From Massariosphaeria phaeospora (taxonomy: Eukaryota; Ascomycota; Dothideomycetes; Pleosporales), in contig JAADJZ010000006.1 of the NCBI GenBank assembly GCA_011032825.1, positions 1,240,001 through 1,304,000 of the forward strand: DNA of 64,000 nucleotides, given 5' to 3'. Of the stretch, positions 32,086 to 43,293 are shown in pieces. The translations under genes were made by a program, and so were the position numbers. The notes below the pieces were generated by a model. That model was not told where the DNA came from. It ran no database searches and saw only the letters and a list, made by a program, of their open reading frames with translations. Each line of letters opens with the position of its first letter. The stretch's first letter is position 1.

Positions 32086-32787
32086 TCAAGCCGGAAGACT
32101 GGCAGATCTCGTTTCGAAGAGTTCCATTGTAGGAGAATCGGTGTGCGGACGAGTAGTGTGAACAGTACCTGATCTTGTCTCTGTAATCGTTGCGCCACGG
32201 CTGCCTGTTGGATGGTAGTCGGGAGGACGGGTATTTTCAACCCCATCCCTGGAAAGCGTTCTCAATGGAATGGGCAGACCGCTCGCGGCATCATACAGGG
32301 CCGATGAACCTCTATGTGAGCCTGTACCCTCGCCCGTCGGCTGATACGGTGGTGGGGCCTCTCCGTGTTCGTTGAGCCCCTCCTCGCGTCTTACAAACGC
32401 TGCGGTTTGATCGTGCCTCCACGCGCCATGCATCCATCTCCGAGTGTTTACCCAACCATCCAGATCCCTCGCCAACGCATTGTTTCCACTCAAACGTGTT
32501 CGCTCTTTCCGTCGCTTTCTATGCCGTTGCATGAAGTACAGCCCGACGGCGATGAACACGGCGAGTAAGGCGAGAAACAGGAAGTAATAGTTGAACACGC
32601 CTTCGCTTCCGGTACGAGTCGCGTCAGGTTGTCCGGAGTTCGTCCCTGGGAAGGCTTCAGGGGTTGTGTCTCGAGTCGCAAGACTGGTAGTCGAGGACAG
32701 CGTAGTGTTCGGCGTGGATGGATATACGAAAGAAGTTGTCAGTGAAGACTGAGCGCCAGTTGTGGCTATGGAGGTCTGTGTGGTCAT
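32086..32787 (-). CDS. Single-pass membrane protein with Ser/Thr-rich ectodomain and PPxY tail
   Basis: About 233 residues from the ATG at 32785-32787. The order is a Ser/Thr-rich outer part of about 60 residues, one helix (YYFLFLALLAVFIAVGLYFM), a basic stop-transfer stretch (RHRKRRKERTR) and a cytosolic tail with APPPYQP and RPPDYHP, motifs that WW-domain proteins such as Rsp5-type ubiquitin ligases recognise. This layout resembles fungal Mid2/WSC-like or Rax2-like small surface proteins, without homology I can name. No classical signal peptide is seen before the Ser/Thr region. The C-terminus is uncertain: an intron from a GTACTG donor to a CTGCCAG acceptor would replace the last residues. 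Confidence 0.6.
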   Translation of the reverse strand: MTTQTSIATTGAQSSLTTSFVYPSTPNTTLSSTTSLATRDTTPEAFPGTNSGQPDATRTGSEGVFNYYFLFLALLAVFIAVGLYFMQRHRKRRKERTRLSGNNALARDLDGWVNTRRWMHGAWRHDQTAAFVRREEGLNEHGEAPPPYQPTGEGTGSHRGSSALYDAASGLPIPLRTLSRDGVENTRPPDYHPTGSRGATITETRSGTVHTTRPHTDSPTMELFETRSASLPA

Positions 32788-33483
32788 AGTGAATACGCTA
32801 GAACTGGGCGTGGACTCCAGCAGAGCCGTGGGGAGATTGAGCAAGCTCCGTGCATGGGTTACTCTTGTGCAGAAAGAGAGTAAATGATAGCGATGCTATA
32901 AAGAGCACTGTTGGACTCGCAGACGTCTGGTCTGACACCCCATTGAGGGGTGGCAGTCGGGATGGAACGGATCGCCGGAAACGCCGGAGGATGAGGTAAT
33001 AGGTACCCCAATCACTTGCGAGTAAGTGACGCAGCAATTTGAGTTTCCCATGATGGTACTCCGTACAGGGTGTGGGAGTTCGAGACGGGCGAGTCTCAAC
33101 GCAGCGGTTCAGAGCGTCGTGACAAGACGGTGCTGATCACACGAGCTCCAATGATGTGTGCAGGCCCCTGGCATAATTCGTTGCCGATGCAGATCTATGT
33201 GATTCTACCCTCTGACCTCTATAAAACCCTACCTCGTATAGTATATACAACAGAGTTTGGCAAAAATAAAAACAAACTGTCTATATATTCCTAAAAACGG
33301 GTATACTGTCAAGAGGATTGCCTATGTAACGTCTGTCCCTCGGTGGCGGAGAAACCGGAAGCTCAGGAGGCTAGTCTAGATCGGGGAAAGCGTCATCAGC
33401 ACAAAACACCTTGATGGCCTTTTTTGGTCTTCTACTCCAACCCCGCCCCGCAACCCACTTCGAGAACCCGACTGCACGCAGCC
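32788..33483. other. Intergenic region with a copy of the dispersed repeat
   Basis: It contains repeat copy 2. No other feature is supported. Confidence 0.45.
33231..33322 (+). repeat. Dispersed repeat, copy 2 (ends CTGTCAAGAGGATTGCC)
   Basis: It begins acctcgtata and ends ctgtcaagaggattgcc. It aligns to copy 1 with one indel and about 70% identity by eye; it is A+T-richer, as expected for a RIP-decayed copy. Confidence 0.6.
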
Positions 33484-33810
33484 ATGGTCAAAGCAGTCAG
33501 AGGTAACCATACGTATCTACTTGTCGCAGTTCGCCAGCTGACAAAGAGCTCTAGGCACCCTCGTCAAATGCGACGCGTCCATCAAAGCGATGCTGGTCGA
33601 CATCGATAGCAGCTTACGCAACGAGTTCATCATCGAGGAGCTGGATGAAGAGCACGTCTTGGTGAAAGAGACCAAGATTGCGGAGCTGAAGCAACGACTG
33701 CAAACTGTAAGTAACGGCATCTGTACAGGGCGGCCATCACTAACACGTCCATGTTGTAGATGCTGAAAGAGCGCCTAAAAGAGCCCGATACCTCCGACTC
33801 GGAGACCTAG
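33484..33810 (+). CDS. TFB5: TFIIH subunit Tfb5 (GTF2H5/TTDA homologue)
   Basis: Exons 33484..33502, 33555..33706 and 33760..33810 give 73 residues, close to yeast Tfb5 (72) and human GTF2H5 (71). The reading MVKAVRGTLVKCDASIKAML, then FIIEELDEEHVLV and TKIAELKQRL, follows the family pattern (G-x-L-V-x-C-D-P/A-x-I/M-K, then the EELDDTHxLV core). The protein dimerises with Tfb2/p52 and stabilises the TFIIH core used in transcription start and nucleotide excision repair. The first exon is only 19 bases long. The stop is 87 bases from the stop of the converging GFA-domain gene. Confidence 0.88.
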
Positions 33811-33897
33811 CTCATCATCAATTCAGATTGTTGTACCACTACATACATCATCATTCATCTGCATCCACCCACCGAGACGCCTTCGCGTTGCAGTTCT

Positions 33898-34458
33898 CTA
33901 CGACATGCCCTTCTTCTGCGCGGCACCCTCGACGGCCGGAACCCATGGCACACGGACACTGGAATAGAGCTCAGTGTTGGGTTGGAACTGATCCAAAGCA
34001 TCGCCGCCATCAAGAGTTCCCACCTGGTGTCGGTTTTAGCTTTGTATCCGATTAAAGAATCGAGCAACATACCTTCACAACCTTGAGGCCTTTGAAAGAG
34101 GGTCCTTCGCGCCACATAGTTGAGCCGCAGTCGCCGCTACATCAATTCAGCACAGTTCGTCCACTTGCTGCTACTCGGAATACCGACCAAAAATGGCTGG
34201 TTATCTTGTTGCCACCGTCTGCCGTCTTGACGTGTTGCTTGGTGGTTCCCTGGGTTACCTTGAAGTCGTCCTCCGCGTAGATGCCGTTGGTGCTGTACGT
34301 GCTGCCAGTGATCTTGCGGCAGTCGACACAATGGCAAAGAGCCTAGCTAGTCAGCATCAGATCGAACTATCACACCAGGCAAAGCGGACCTTCGACTTGG
34401 GCTCTCCCTCGACAGTGTAACGGACATTGCCGCACATGCAGCCACCTTGCGTAGCCAT
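33898..34458 (-). CDS. GFA / CENP-V-domain zinc protein (glutathione-dependent formaldehyde-activating-like)
   Basis: Complement of 33898..34023, 34073..34136, 34188..34342 and 34390..34458 gives 137 residues. Zinc-binding Cys groups follow family order: GGCMCGNVRY near the start, ALCHCVDCRK after intron 1 and CGDCGSTMW after intron 2. The family binds zinc and in bacteria includes Gfa, proposed to speed condensation of formaldehyde with glutathione; most fungal members are uncharacterised and cytosolic. Intron 1 uses an unusual donor GTCCGC but has a good branch site (GCTGAC), and its removal restores exact family spacing. The length is typical. Confidence 0.85.
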
Positions 34459-35172
34459 TCTGTCGATTTAGAAGAGGTGAGGAAACTTGAAGAGTGGGTG
34501 TAGAGGCTCGTTGATGGAGGTGGTTGGGCTTGAGTTACGATGCTACTGGAGCCAGACTTTATACTTCTACCGCTACCCCGCCGCCACTACCGCCAAAGGG
34601 TTGGTTACGTCGTGTTAGTTTGACCGCCTTCTACCCACTACTGCGCCGACCGATGCCGATCGACTCGGCCAATAATCGCCGTTTCAGCGGAATACGAACC
34701 GATTGTATATGCAGGGTCCGGACATAACTAGGTCATAGGAGAGGATACCAACCTCAGGCCCACACCCTCGGTAGAACTATATAATACAACAAACTATCAT
34801 AGTTCTGACACTAGTTACCCAAGTATGCCAAGATGCAATTTCAGATCATGCACATGATTCAGTAAGGAAGGTGGCATTAGGAGGTTTGATGTGGAATGAA
34901 TAATGAAAGCGGAATTACCGTTCAATCGAGACATAGCATTGGCGCCTACAACGATGACGTAAGAAGGTATTGCGGGGTCTGATTCGCTAGCTTGAATCCA
35001 TGGATTTCCGCTCTGCACGTGAACTCGGGCGGATTCCGCGTGCCCGCGTCTGCGCCAAAAACTAAACTCCCTCTTGGCTGTCACTCAACGCCCATGCGCA
35101 TACCCACAGTCGAACGCTGGTTCGAGCAATTGCCTACCCTAGCCACCGTCGGCCCTCGCCCTCAATCACGAC
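34459..35172. other. Intergenic, no supported gene
   Basis: A divergent promoter region between the GFA-domain gene and the small Cys-containing protein. No TATA box or repeat stands out. Confidence 0.4.
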
Positions 35173-35768
35173 ATGGTCACCCACAACGCTCCCAATGTCT
35201 GGCAACAGATGCAGTACGTTCCACCTCAGGGGCCGTGCAACTATAAGCTGTCCCTCATGTCGCCCAAGTGCCCGTGTTTACGCTTCATGCTCCACCCGCT
35301 CAAGGTACGTACCTTTGCCGCATTCCTCGTCACTCCGCTGTGCAGCCACGTCTAACTTTCCAACAGAGCGGTTCTAGCTTCGAGTGCGACGGCTGCAGTC
35401 ACCACGCCTCGTTCCACTCCATGGAGAATAAAGCCGAGGACGAGATCCGGAAACGCTGGGAGCAGGAGGCACGGGACAAGGACAAGAAGCAGCAGGAGGA
35501 GGATCAGGTGGCGTCTCGTCCCAAGAAGCGGCTGCGCGAGATCGAGTACAACACCGGAGCTGCGAAGGCTGCTAATGTCCGCTTGCTGGGAAATGGGGTT
35601 GTGCCTCCGGACGAGGACGATGCAAGTGTCCGGAGCGCAGCTGAAGCAGGGAAAACCACAACAAGGCGGCCCAAGCCCAGAAGAGCGCCGGCGAGAGCGC
35701 GTGGCGCACGGAATCCGGGTACGGCTACAGAGATCTCAGATGATGACGAGTTCATTGAGGTGGACTGA
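35173..35768 (+). CDS. Unknown small protein with CxC and CxxC motifs and an acidic tail
   Basis: Exons 35173..35304 and 35367..35768 give 177 residues. The N-terminal 60 residues contain PCNYK, KCPC and, after the intron, ECDGCSHHASFHSM, a possible Cys/His metal site. A charged helical stretch (DEIRKRWEQEARDKDKK) follows, then basic nuclear-localisation-like runs (RPKKRLRE, RRPKPRRAPAR) and an acidic end (SDDDEFIEVD). This suggests a nuclear protein; I do not recognise the family. The intron (GTACGT...CAACAG) is in phase and joins the Cys-rich halves. Confidence 0.7.
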
Positions 35769-36272
35769 ATCGCATGCGGATGTACCGTGGGGTTTTGCGG
35801 CGTTACAAACGGCGGGTTGGGGGTAGACCTGCATTATGATACCCCAATAGTATGCTACATACTATTCAATTCATCTTTTAGCGACGGCTGAATTTCAAGC
35901 TCCCCAATGTCAATGCCATGGTCTATACCGCACAAACCTACAATGGTTGCCAAAGGCTAGCAGGGTGGTGTTCTCAGACTCCTAATCAAATCACTGCTAT
36001 AGTTATAACCAGCAACACTTTTGCCTAGCCTTCTAGTTATTTAACTGTGGTGCTCTGCGAACAGTTCTCTGCAGTCCTGACAATGGTCCTACGCGACATG
36101 CCAAGACATGACTCGCGTAAGCTTCAGTCGCATTCCGCTACATCGAGGGCCACTTCGCTCTTCGTTCCACTCGACTATGCGATTTCACTTCCACCCACAA
36201 TAACACGAGCTTGCGACACCGGCTCTGATTTAATCACGGTCTGCCTCGCTCCTTCATAACGACACCGCCGCC
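35769..36272 (+). other. Intergenic, no supported gene
   Basis: The promoter region of the Mediator subunit gene. Nothing specific is seen. Confidence 0.4.
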
Positions 36273-38522
36273 ATGGCGACTCCAACGCCCTCGACGAACA
36301 CGCCCCAAAAGCACCTGGCGGCCTTCTCATCCCCTGCCCCGCGTAGTGTCCCCCCGATGATGAACTACGACTCGCCAGCCGTTCTCACAATGCTGAACGA
36401 GGGTAGTGTAGGCATGGGCATCAGCATGAGCGGCATGGGAATGAGCCAGCTAGGCTTGAGCGCAAGCGCAATGGGTCGCGCTGATGAAGATGAAAGGCGG
36501 CGCAGGCTGGAGAACATAATAGCGACACTGAAAACGAAGCCGGGAAGAGTGGGCGAAGAGGGTATAACTGCACTGTGTAAGAAGGAGGGGCTGGATGTTG
36601 ACCGTGAGGTCCTTCCAGACGGGTCTGTGATGTTGACGTTGATAATTGGGAGCGAGACCATCTGCGATGTAAGTGCAGACGGCTAAGGATCTGATATATG
36701 AGTTTTTCCAACATGAAATGCTAACTACATCCAGATCCCTATCCGCAATGGCGAGATTCAAAGCGTAAATCTCCAAATCGCTTCCGACGGCGACGAAGAC
36801 ATGAGCTTCGGCGCCTCGGGCTCCAAAATCCTGCGTAAAAGCCTACGCCCTCTCCCCGGCCAATCGAAAATAAATCTCACCCTCGACCGCTTCTCGCACA
36901 ATCTCGATAAGCTACTGCGCATGGACAAACTGAGCGCGCCAGAGAACGGGGGTGTGAACTGCTACAAAGCGATCTTCGGCGTGTATAAGAGCCTGCGGAA
37001 GTTATTTGAGCACGAGAAGAAAATGGCGTTAGCATTGGTTGAAGCGAACGCGCCGTTCGCGAGTCTGAAAGCGGAGAGGGAGGTTCTGTGTAAGAAGAGC
37101 GGGCGGCCGCGTATCAATTCGGGGGATTGCATGGGCCTCTCGCTCGAATACTGGATGGACCGCCGTCATATAATTCCACCAAAGGTTGCTCCGCAACCGT
37201 CCTCAGCCAAAGGCAAGCAGAAAGTGGCCCCAGATGCCGCTGCGGAGGACGAAGAAGACGCCTACGACGACCCCTCGACCAACACCATCTACTCTCTAAC
37301 CATCGAATGCGAGTCCTCCCCCTCCTCCATGTTTACCCCTATCCGCATCTCCGACGCCTGGCTTTCAGACTCTATCTACAAACCTGCCGACACCGACATG
37401 TCCACGCTGCTCCTCGCGCCCCCACAGCCCGACTGGCTCGTCCCAGAACCCACATACCTGCAACCACCACCCACATCCCACGACGACGACAGCGCCGACC
37501 CCTCCGCCATGACGCTCGACGCGACCCCCGGCCGCCTCCCCAACATCCGCTTCACCGCACGCTTCAACCCACCGCTCATCCTACCCCTCTCCGTCGCCGT
37601 CTCCCTGCAGCAATCCGTCGGCCTAGACATGCACACGCAAGACATCCGGCCCACAACCTTCGTGGGGCTGGCATTGCGCCCCGGCGACGTCGACCCCGGC
37701 ATGATGGGCCTCGCGGGCGCCTCAACTGATGAAGTGCGCAGCACGACGAGCGTCGTGGTCCCCGGCAGCGACGGCGGGGAGCAGCGCGAGCGTGTGCGCA
37801 CGCATGCGAATGCGCTGTGCGTGCCGCGAACAGAGTACGCGCGCGCGGTCGAGGCGCTGCCGTTCCAGCATCCACGGCAGCTGGTCGAGATGCTGCCGGT
37901 GCTGCGGCAGTATGCGTTTGTGACGAGTTTGCTCCGGGGCACGTTCGACAAGGTCGAGAAGGCTCAGCCGGCGACGCCGCTGTCGCCGCCGCTCACGCCG
38001 AAGACTGCGCATGGAGGAGAGGGAACGGGGGATGGGAAAGCCGAAGACGCGCCGCTGCACCTTGACGTCGCGCTCTCGTACGCGCATCCGACGCCGCGCC
38101 TCTCGTTCACGATTCCGCACCCGTCTGCTACCTCACCCGCACCCCTACGCCTATCCACATCACCATCATCATCATCGCCATCGCCATCCCCGCCAACAGC
38201 CCTCCTCTCCGCGCTGCTGTCCCGCTCCAGCACCACTATTACCGATACCGATACCGCGCCCCCGCTCCGCGCCATCATCGAAGTCCATCCGAACGCGGAG
38301 CTGCTCGTCAGCGAGCAGAACATCGTAGCCGTCGAAGGAGGGCTGGCGGGAAGCGCAACAGGAGGAGACATCTTAGATGTGGATGCTCATGTGGACATGC
38401 AGCGCGCAGCAGAGGCGGGCGAGCGCGTGAAGCGCATTGCGCGCGCGCTGGACGTGTGTCAGGATGTAGGGGTGTGGGGTGAGTGGGTGAGGAGGGAGGT
38501 GGCGGTGGTGCGTGGTGCGTGA
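36273..38522 (+). CDS. MED1: Mediator complex subunit 1 (Med1)
   Basis: Exons 36273..36668 and 36735..38522 give 727 residues. After a Met/Gly/Ser-rich head (SVGMGISMSGMGMSQLG) the fungal Med1 domain follows: RRRLENIIATLKTKPGRVGEEGI, then SETICD joined to IPIRNGEIQSV, LTLDRFSHNLDKLLRMDKL and YKAIFGVYKSLRKLFEHEKK. The C-terminal part includes a Ser/Pro/Thr-rich, poorly conserved linker. Med1 sits in the middle module of Mediator, which links activators to RNA polymerase II. The intron is GTAAGT...CATCCAG in phase 0. The gene converges on glutamine synthetase. Confidence 0.85.
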
Positions 38523-39319
38523 AAGGGATGGGTGAGTGAGAAATGAGACGGTGATATCTACTTGCTGGCTTGCTGGCTTATTTGCTGTTTTGCTGGAGGG
38601 ATTGAGCGCACAAGGCCCAGTGAGAGCGCGTTAGAGTCCGGCCGCCATTGTACATGTATGCATGCAGGCATGCTATGCTATGCTCCAGACACATCAATCG
38701 CCCTAACCACGTTACCCAGTATGGCGGTATGGCGGATACATCGACATCGACCTCGAGCTCCACACAACCCAACCCAGCCCAGCCCATCCTCCTAGCGCAC
38801 TAGAACACGCGTGGTCTTGCTAGCTAGATCCATACTGATGAATATGGGACGAGGTACACACCACCTAATCAATGTACACTTTTAAGGCAAAGGCCCAAGA
38901 CAGACATTGACCTCCACCACGCATACATAAAACAGGGCTTGTCAGCACATCAGTCACATAACAAACCAAGGCAAAGTGCACACGACAGTTTCTTAAGTTT
39001 CCGAATTCGATCTTGATTGGTCCTCTAAATTACAATTCCATCAGTGTATTCCATGCACACAAAAAAAGAACTCCCGCTTCAATTTGCACATTGGAAAATG
39101 TAGTGGGTGGGTGGGGTATGAAGGTGGCGCGGGCAAACCGGGGAAAGGCCACGGCTGCGATGTATGGTGGTGGTAGTGGTAGTGTAGTGGTGGACGGGTG
39201 AAGGGATGGTATGGTTGTGGTGTGGTAATTTCAGATCAACATCAGTCGTGGTCCAGGTTTCGGCGTCAAAGGGAAAAGAAATGGGGGTAAATGAAGATTA
39301 TGGGTTGTGGATAAGGCGT
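38523..39319. other. Convergent 3' region between Med1 and glutamine synthetase
   Basis: Both genes end toward this stretch. It holds simple-sequence runs (catgcatg-like near 38655-38690; ggtggtag-type near 39165-39240) and no supported gene. Confidence 0.45.
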
Positions 39320-40938
39320 TTATGGCTTGTTCATGACAATTTCCTGCTCCAGTTGGACGTGCTCGGCCTCGGCGCCCTTCTTGACCACGTCGGCGCCGTC
39401 GACCTTGCCGCACATGGTCTCGACGATGATGCCGGTGATTTGGTATGGGTCGCCGTTGGAGGCAGGGCGGCGGTCCTCGAAGTATCCGAGGCCCTTGGCG
39501 GCAGTCTCGCGGGGAATGCGGACCGATGAGCCGCGGTTGGCGACACCCCAGGTGAACTTGTCGTAGGAGGCCGTCTCGTGGGCGCCGGTCATACGTTGTC
39601 GGTTGTCCTCACCGTACACGGCCATGTGTTCTGATTGGCGCTTGGAGAGCTTCTCCATGGCGGCTTCTATTGCCTTCATGCCACCCTCTTCGCGCGTGGC
39701 CTTGGTCGACACGTTGGTGTGAAGCCCGGCACCGTTCCAGTCACCGGGGATGGGCTTGGGGGCGAAGGTGACCTTCGCACCGAACTCCTCGGCCACGCGG
39801 TGGAGCAGGAATCGAGACATCCAGAGCTGATCGCCCACTGTTGCGTTGTTAGTTGGTGACCCGACAGGATGATGTTAGTTGGTACGTACGCTCGATGTCG
39901 CTGCAAGGTCCAACCTGGTACTCCCACTGCGCGGGCATCACCTCGGCGTTGGTGCCGGAGATGTTGATGTTAGCATACAAGCACGCCTTGTAGTGAGCCT
40001 CGACGATGTCACGGCAGAAGACCTTGCCGGTCCCGACACCGCAGTAGTATGGGCCCTGGGGAGCAGGGAAGCCGTTCTTGGGCCAGCCATACGGCCAGCC
40101 CTGGAAGTCGAGCAGTGTGTACTCCTGTTCCAGCCCAAACCAGAACTCGTGGCTAGCGTGGGCTTCGAACAGAAGGGCGGCGTCGTGTCGGAAGTTGTAC
40201 TTGTTGGGCTTGCCGTCCGCACCCCACGTCTCGCACATGACGAGCACATTGTCACCTAGACGGAAGGGGTCGGGGTAGTAGGCGACGGGGCGGAGGTAGA
40301 CGTCGGAGTTGTCGCCCGGCGCCTGCTCGGTCGACGAGCCGTCGAAGTTCCATTCTGGGAGGTCCTTGAGCGATTCAACCTTCTTCATCAGGGTCTAGGC
40401 ATAGCTGGTTAGCAGCGCTCCGTGGAGAGGTTGTGTGATAGGAAGGCATATGGATGCAAGACGGCGCACACGCTGCACCCCACCCTGGCCGACCTCCGCG
40501 GGGCAGATAGCGCAGGCTACGCAATGGCGGAGATTGTGTATCTGCTATCTGGTCGCGCTGAGTGCGGAGGAGGTAGTGTTCGGGGGCGGGGGCTGAAATC
40601 GAGGGGCGCTAGACGATAAGACGGCTAAAAAAGCAACGTCTGCGCCAGACGGCAGCGATTGGCGCCGTGTATGAGGTCACACAGCGTGCATCGTGAACCA
40701 CCGACTTGTGTCCTGGGTGCGAATGCGACGTGGAGGGAGTGCGAGCTGCTCACCTTGCTCTTGGAGCGCAAGCCATTGGAGCCGTCAATCCAGACGTACT
40801 CGGCAATGACCTTGCCGTTCTGCGGGAGCTTGAGGTATTTTGCGAGCTGCGAGACTGTGTTAGCCAGAGGAGCACGGCAGCACGCGAGCAGGTTCCACTC
40901 ACATTGCTCGCGTTGGAGACGATGGTAGACTCAGTCAT
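39320..40938 (-). CDS. GLN1: Glutamine synthetase (type II, eukaryotic)
   Basis: Complement of 39320..39837, 39890..40394, 40754..40846 and 40903..40938 gives 383 residues. Family motifs in order: [12 protein letters not shown], the Asp-50-type latch [12 protein letters not shown], metal-binding [36 protein letters not shown] (catalytic His loop), [12 protein letters not shown] and [14 protein letters not shown]. The enzyme joins ammonium to glutamate using ATP in the cytosol, the main entry of ammonium into amino-nitrogen metabolism. The 359-base second intron is far longer than other introns here and carries four GATA-factor-type sites, which may matter for nitrogen control (inference). The phase-1 join GAG C/TG gives the expected GDQLW start of exon 4. 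Confidence 0.95.
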
Positions 40939-43198
40939 GGCTGCGGTTCTAAGCGGCGCAGATGTGTGGAAGAGGTGGAGGCTTCGGCGGAGTCTTGTTG
41001 AGGGGGGTAAAGGCAGGAAAGGATACAGTGAGGCCGACGACAGCAGACGCACGGGGGATGAGGTTTTAAGTACTGGTGGGGCGTCGAAGCCAAATCAATC
41101 GGCCGGCCGCCAAGAGTGGGATGCAGGGTGAATAACAAAACAGCGCTGGGTTCCGCCGGCCGCCACCTGGGCATTCTCTCGCTGCTGAGCCGGCCAGCCG
41201 GGAGTCGGCCACCAGTCACGCCCCCGCACTGTTCTCTCTTTGTCTCGCAGCGGCCTGGCTTTGCTTTGATCCTTTGAGGCTGGCCGGTTTAGCACGGCTG
41301 TTTCGCGCGCACGGCCCCTCTGACTGTGACCGCTCGCTCGCCCGAATTCCAAAAATATACCACGCATTCCACTATGTACCACTACGCCGTGACAGTTACT
41401 GTTAGGCTGCTCAAGTCCAACTCACCGCTCCAGCAATCATCACCACCGCCTCAATTGACCTGGCTGCAACTGCAACTGCTCCGGAGTGCTGCAGGTGCGG
41501 TGAATCTGAATCTGCAACCTGCATGAAGACACGCACGCATTCGACACCACCTGCATCATGTCACCCTCTGGTCTCTGCTAGGGAGCCGCCCGTTCTAGGG
41601 TTGCAGGTTGGCGCAGCTCGTGGCGGATAAGGTCAGCTAGCGAATAACTGTGCTCGGCATCTGTCATATATCCACCACGACCATCCTCCAACAACCGAGA
41701 CGACCTGCCATCAATATCATTACGTGCTCAATCCGGGTCTGGTCCAGCGTGACATTTCACCATCTTCAGACTTTGCTGTTTCGAATGCTCTCGATCTGAG
41801 CGTATTTGTTGGTAGTTCGCATGGTGTCAGCGTTCTTTGTGTTACCGGACTTCCATTAATTGCCGCATCTGGTTCCACTACAGGCCGGCCGGCCTCCCAT
41901 GTGGCGTGGGGAAGACGGAACGGTTTGCCTCTATCCCTCTGTTGTATCTCCAGCAGCCGGTCTGTTCTCCGCCTTTCTGATAGTCCAAAGACTTATCATC
42001 GCATGCTCAGCTGCAATCCTCACTGGCCCAGATACTGCATCGGCAATCCTGTTGACGGTATAGCAGACTCTAGCAGTAGTGGCATCTCGCCGTGTTTATG
42101 TGCCTCGGGCAGGCACACTCTGGTCCAGCGTGCGGCTTTTGTTTAATCGGCTCGCCCGATCTTTGGGTTAGCCTTCTCTGCATTAGGTTTGCCCGTGAAC
42201 CCTATTGCACGTTGAGGTGCAGGTACCACATCGGGAAGACGTACCTCGGAGTCTAGATGGGCAACGAATCAGCAATTCGTCGATATCCATCTCACCATCG
42301 CATCACCCCCGTCCCAAGCAGGCAAACCCCACGATGTGAACAATCCCCTAATTGTCAGTACTATCTGCATCCCAGAAATGCCATAAAAAGCCGCAGCGAT
42401 GTCGGCCCAGGTCGGTCGACGTTAGAGTGTGAGCGGCGATCCACGGCTAACTCCACTCGCTTAAGTCGTGTACCCCTGCTCTCTGATAAGCCAGTCGGCT
42501 TGGATTGGCCGTTATGTATCGCAAGACGTAATCGCGCCGTGCTGCAAACTCTTTGACATCAAGCCATCACCAATATTGAGATTGTGTGTTCCTGACCACG
42601 ACGTGGTTAACCGTTGAGCACAGAGATTAGCCTGGATAGATAGGTAGATTGTGGGGACAAGATAGATCGGAGATTGGAGATTGTGGTTGTGGCGGTGTCG
42701 ATTCCAGATCGGGTAAGGTGTCTTCCGCGTCCTCTTGGGGGTTCGAGATAGGTATATCTAACCTCCATATCGACGCCTAGCTAATCGTCAAGCTGCAGGT
42801 GTCTGGCTTGTGATGGCCTCGGGTACGCATTCGATCGTTTTCGTCCGAACGCGAACCAAATGTACAGGTAGCTTGTGCTCAGGAGTCAGTCACCTAGCGA
42901 ATCGTTCAATCCTCGACGAGTCGAAAAGTAACTCTTCTACTCTTCTGACCCCTGCATAAGACCTACTATGGTTGATGGAAAAGACGATTGGCCATGCCTC
43001 CGCGTTGCCTGCCATGAGGACGGAAGAACGAGCTTGAACCGCCCATGGCCTAGTCGATGTGTCTGCGGCTCGAGGAAGTGCCCATTGCCTTCGTCTTATC
43101 TAAGCTGAACGCAACTGCTATACTTCATCTTGGCGGTGTGGCGACAGCGGGTGTACCTGCAGCTGGCGAGATCTAAAAGCCCGGAACGGCCAGGCCGA
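40939..43198. other. Gene-poor stretch of about 2.3 kb, no supported gene
   Basis: The first 450 bases are the glutamine synthetase promoter. The rest has short frames without family features and with many stops; a 140-codon frame at 41724-42146 is Ser-biased and unlike a folded protein. Decayed repeats are likely, but none was recognised. Confidence 0.45.
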
Positions 43199-43293
43199 AG
43201 TTGGAGGGCCATGCTGAGTACACCGCCCAGTTATCGGAAGCTAAGCAGTAAGGATGGACCCGCCAGGCTGGAAATCCGGGGTAGCCGTTGGCA
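43199..43293 (+). pseudogene. 5S rRNA pseudogene with an internal deletion
   Basis: The blocks gggccatgctgagtacaccg, atcggaagctaagca, ggatggacccgcc and aatccggggt follow the order of a 5S rRNA: 5' stem, the loop with ...GGAAGTTAAGC, GGATGGGTGACC.CC and GGGAATACCGGGTGC. About 25 bases are missing between the ..AAGCAGTA block and AGGATGG, and several transitions are visible, so it is not a functional gene. The ends are approximate. Confidence 0.6.

Noticed and set aside
37376..37951. 191-codon minus-strand frame inside Med1
   Set aside because: Antisense shadow of a G+C-rich coding exon.
41724..42146. 140-codon plus-strand frame in the gene-poor region
   Set aside because: Ser-biased without structure and no recognisable motif.
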